Assembly (NCBI GenBank): GCA_916048095.2
Contig: OU696582.1
Coordinates: 5,948,770-6,012,769, forward strand
DNA: 64,000 nucleotides
Direction of reading: 5' to 3'
Source: Sacculina carcini
Lineage: Eukaryota > Arthropoda > Thecostraca > Sacculinidae
Below, in pieces: positions 62,655 to 64,000 of this stretch (its first letter is position 1; each line of letters opens with the position of its first letter). Below the pieces are notes generated by a model that saw only the letters and a list, made by a program, of their open reading frames with translations, did no database searches and was not told the DNA's origin. A program made the translations under genes and the position numbers.

Positions 62655-63181
62655 TCAGACCTTATATTCAGTACTAATATATACAATATTATTAAGACAG
62701 TAATAAGACTTAGTGAGAAAGAAATTTTTAGTATGTTTTTTGAAAAGAGATAGAGATTTGATTGAGCGTATTGAGGGAGATAGCCTATTGTAGATACGAG
62801 GTCCTAAGATAGAGAAACAACGATTGTAGTGAGAATGCCTAGAAGGAAAGGAAGGTTCAACTAAAAGAAAAGGATCGTTAGAAGACCTAAGAGAAAGAGG
62901 TGAGGTTATATAAGAGAGGAGGTCAAACAGATACGCAGGCTTACGAAGATGAAGAGCTGAATGAATAATTAAACAAAAACGATACTCAACAAGAGCCTTG
63001 ATGGGAAGTAACCTAAGTTTTTGTAAAGAAGAAGAGACATGAGAACCCGAAGGAAGATTAAATATCATACGACAAGCTTTATTAATAATAGATTGAAGTT
63101 TCCTAAGCTGGCGGTGGTTGAGAGATAGTAGAAGAGAACAGCAGTACTGAATTTTACTAAAGATGAATGAATTAGCTAACT
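62655..63181 (-). pseudogene. LINE (non-LTR retrotransposon) ORF2 C-terminal end, minus strand
   Basis: One open minus-strand frame reads LANSFIFSKIQYCCSLLLSL, NHRQLRKLQSIINKACRMIF, LRLLPIKALVEYRFCLIIHS, KPAYLFDLLSYIT, LRSSNDPFLLVEPSF and FSILGPRIYNRLSPSIRSIK to a stop at about 62655. It has the layout of the reverse-transcriptase C-terminus of L2/CR1-like LINEs (S.L.YC..LL, LP+..R..FK, P.YL.DLL, LRSS, WN.LP..IR). 5' truncated; the 3' UTR runs into CA repeats. Confidence 0.8.
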
Positions 63182-63285
63182 TGAACGCAGCAGAGATAGT
63201 TATCTACGAATGGGATAGATATATCTACGAATGGAATAGATACGCCTTAGTTGACATATAGTTGACACACGCCTTAGTTGATACG

Positions 63286-63289
<4 letters not shown>

Positions 63290-63358
<69 letters not shown>
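63290..63358 (+). repeat. (CA)n microsatellite
   Basis: About 35 CA units, followed by TG-rich sequence at 63430-63530. Confidence 0.97.
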
Positions 63359-63359
<1 letters not shown>

Positions 63360-64000
63360 GCACACGCAGACAGACACACAAATAAATATTTGCAATTTTT
63401 ACCGATGATTATCAAAATTGTGTGCGGGCGCGCGTTCGTGTGTATGTATGTGTGTGCGTGTGTGCATGTATGCGTGCATGTGTGTGCATGTATGTGTGTT
63501 TGCTTGTGTGTGTGTGTGTGTGTGTGTGTCTTGTTAATCTCTTCGTTGACGTCTGCACAACGTTGATGAACCAAAAGCGGATTGCGGCGGCGGGGGGAGG
63601 GGGGCATTTGGGGGAGCACAAGACGCATGTCCCCCTCCCAGCGAAAAACAGCAATATATCTAGGTGAATCGTCGCTAACTGAGCCACAATCTAGTTAGTT
63701 ATTCATTTCCTCAGAGTTATTGAAAATTTGCACATGACGCATTCTAGCTAACACATATGCCAGTATTATTTGCTGAGGCAGTTACGATTCTAAGGTGATA
63801 TGTTGGTCTATTGCTATACATAGCTATGCTTTTATACCTCTCCCCCAAGTTGAGTTTGCTGAGCTCGCCTCTGACCGGTGGCATTGTGCAAACGAACCGT
63901 GAACGACTGTGATGTGTTTTCTATGAAAAAATAAGCGCGATAGTGGAATTTCTAAGCACGACTGTTATTTTTTGTTTGGAAAATGAAAGAAGAATTAATC

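Overview
The window is animal nuclear DNA, AT-rich and packed with (CA/TG)n microsatellites, MITEs and broken retroelements. It shows no bacterial features. One gene is supported by homology: a GATA-family transcription factor of the GATA1/2/3 class, on the + strand, spread over about 36 kb (15961-52382). The class is fixed by recognisable motifs: an EEIDMFF acidic motif near the N-terminus, FHYPPTPPKD, a basic stretch just before the first finger, KPKRRL followed by SAARRAG between the fingers, and NRPITMKKDGIQTRNRK after the C-finger. Splice phases of all exons agree. The host is probably a non-vertebrate bilaterian, perhaps a spiralian, but the species cannot be named from the sequence.

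Gene layout: exon 1, 15961-16405; exon 2, 24431-25528, with an alternative in-phase donor after 24982; two alternative N-finger exons, N1 at 29111-29256 and N2 at 29356-29501; C-finger exon, 32724-32849; tail exon, 52002-52382. The main discovery is the N-finger pair. Both are 146 bp, both start in phase 1 and end in phase 0, and they are separated by a 99-bp intron. Using both gives a stop inside N2; using neither gives a stop four codons into the junction. The reading frame therefore allows exactly one N-finger per protein. With the long exon 2 the predicted protein is 731 aa; with the short one, 549 aa.

Region by region: 1-15960 is 5' flank with microsatellites, a TE-derived pseudogene (3140-3780), an unrecognised GC-rich coding-like remnant (8535-9085), hAT, Tigger and other MITEs, and a 16-bp minisatellite with a 112-bp higher-order period (10952-11398). 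Intron 1 holds a LINE 3' end and a degenerate Penelope-like element with reverse transcriptase, GIY-YIG nuclease and a hammerhead-ribozyme motif at 23161-23208. Introns 2 to 5 hold hAT MITEs, a SINE-like family, GC-rich islands, and a Tigger remnant carrying a near-perfect 175-bp-arm palindrome (49217-49649). The 3' flank (52383-64000) has microsatellites, a small TA-flanked MITE, and a minus-strand LINE end.

Several splice acceptors lie directly behind (TG)n tracts, and some donors are followed by (CA)n, so repeat tracts may take part in splicing of this gene.
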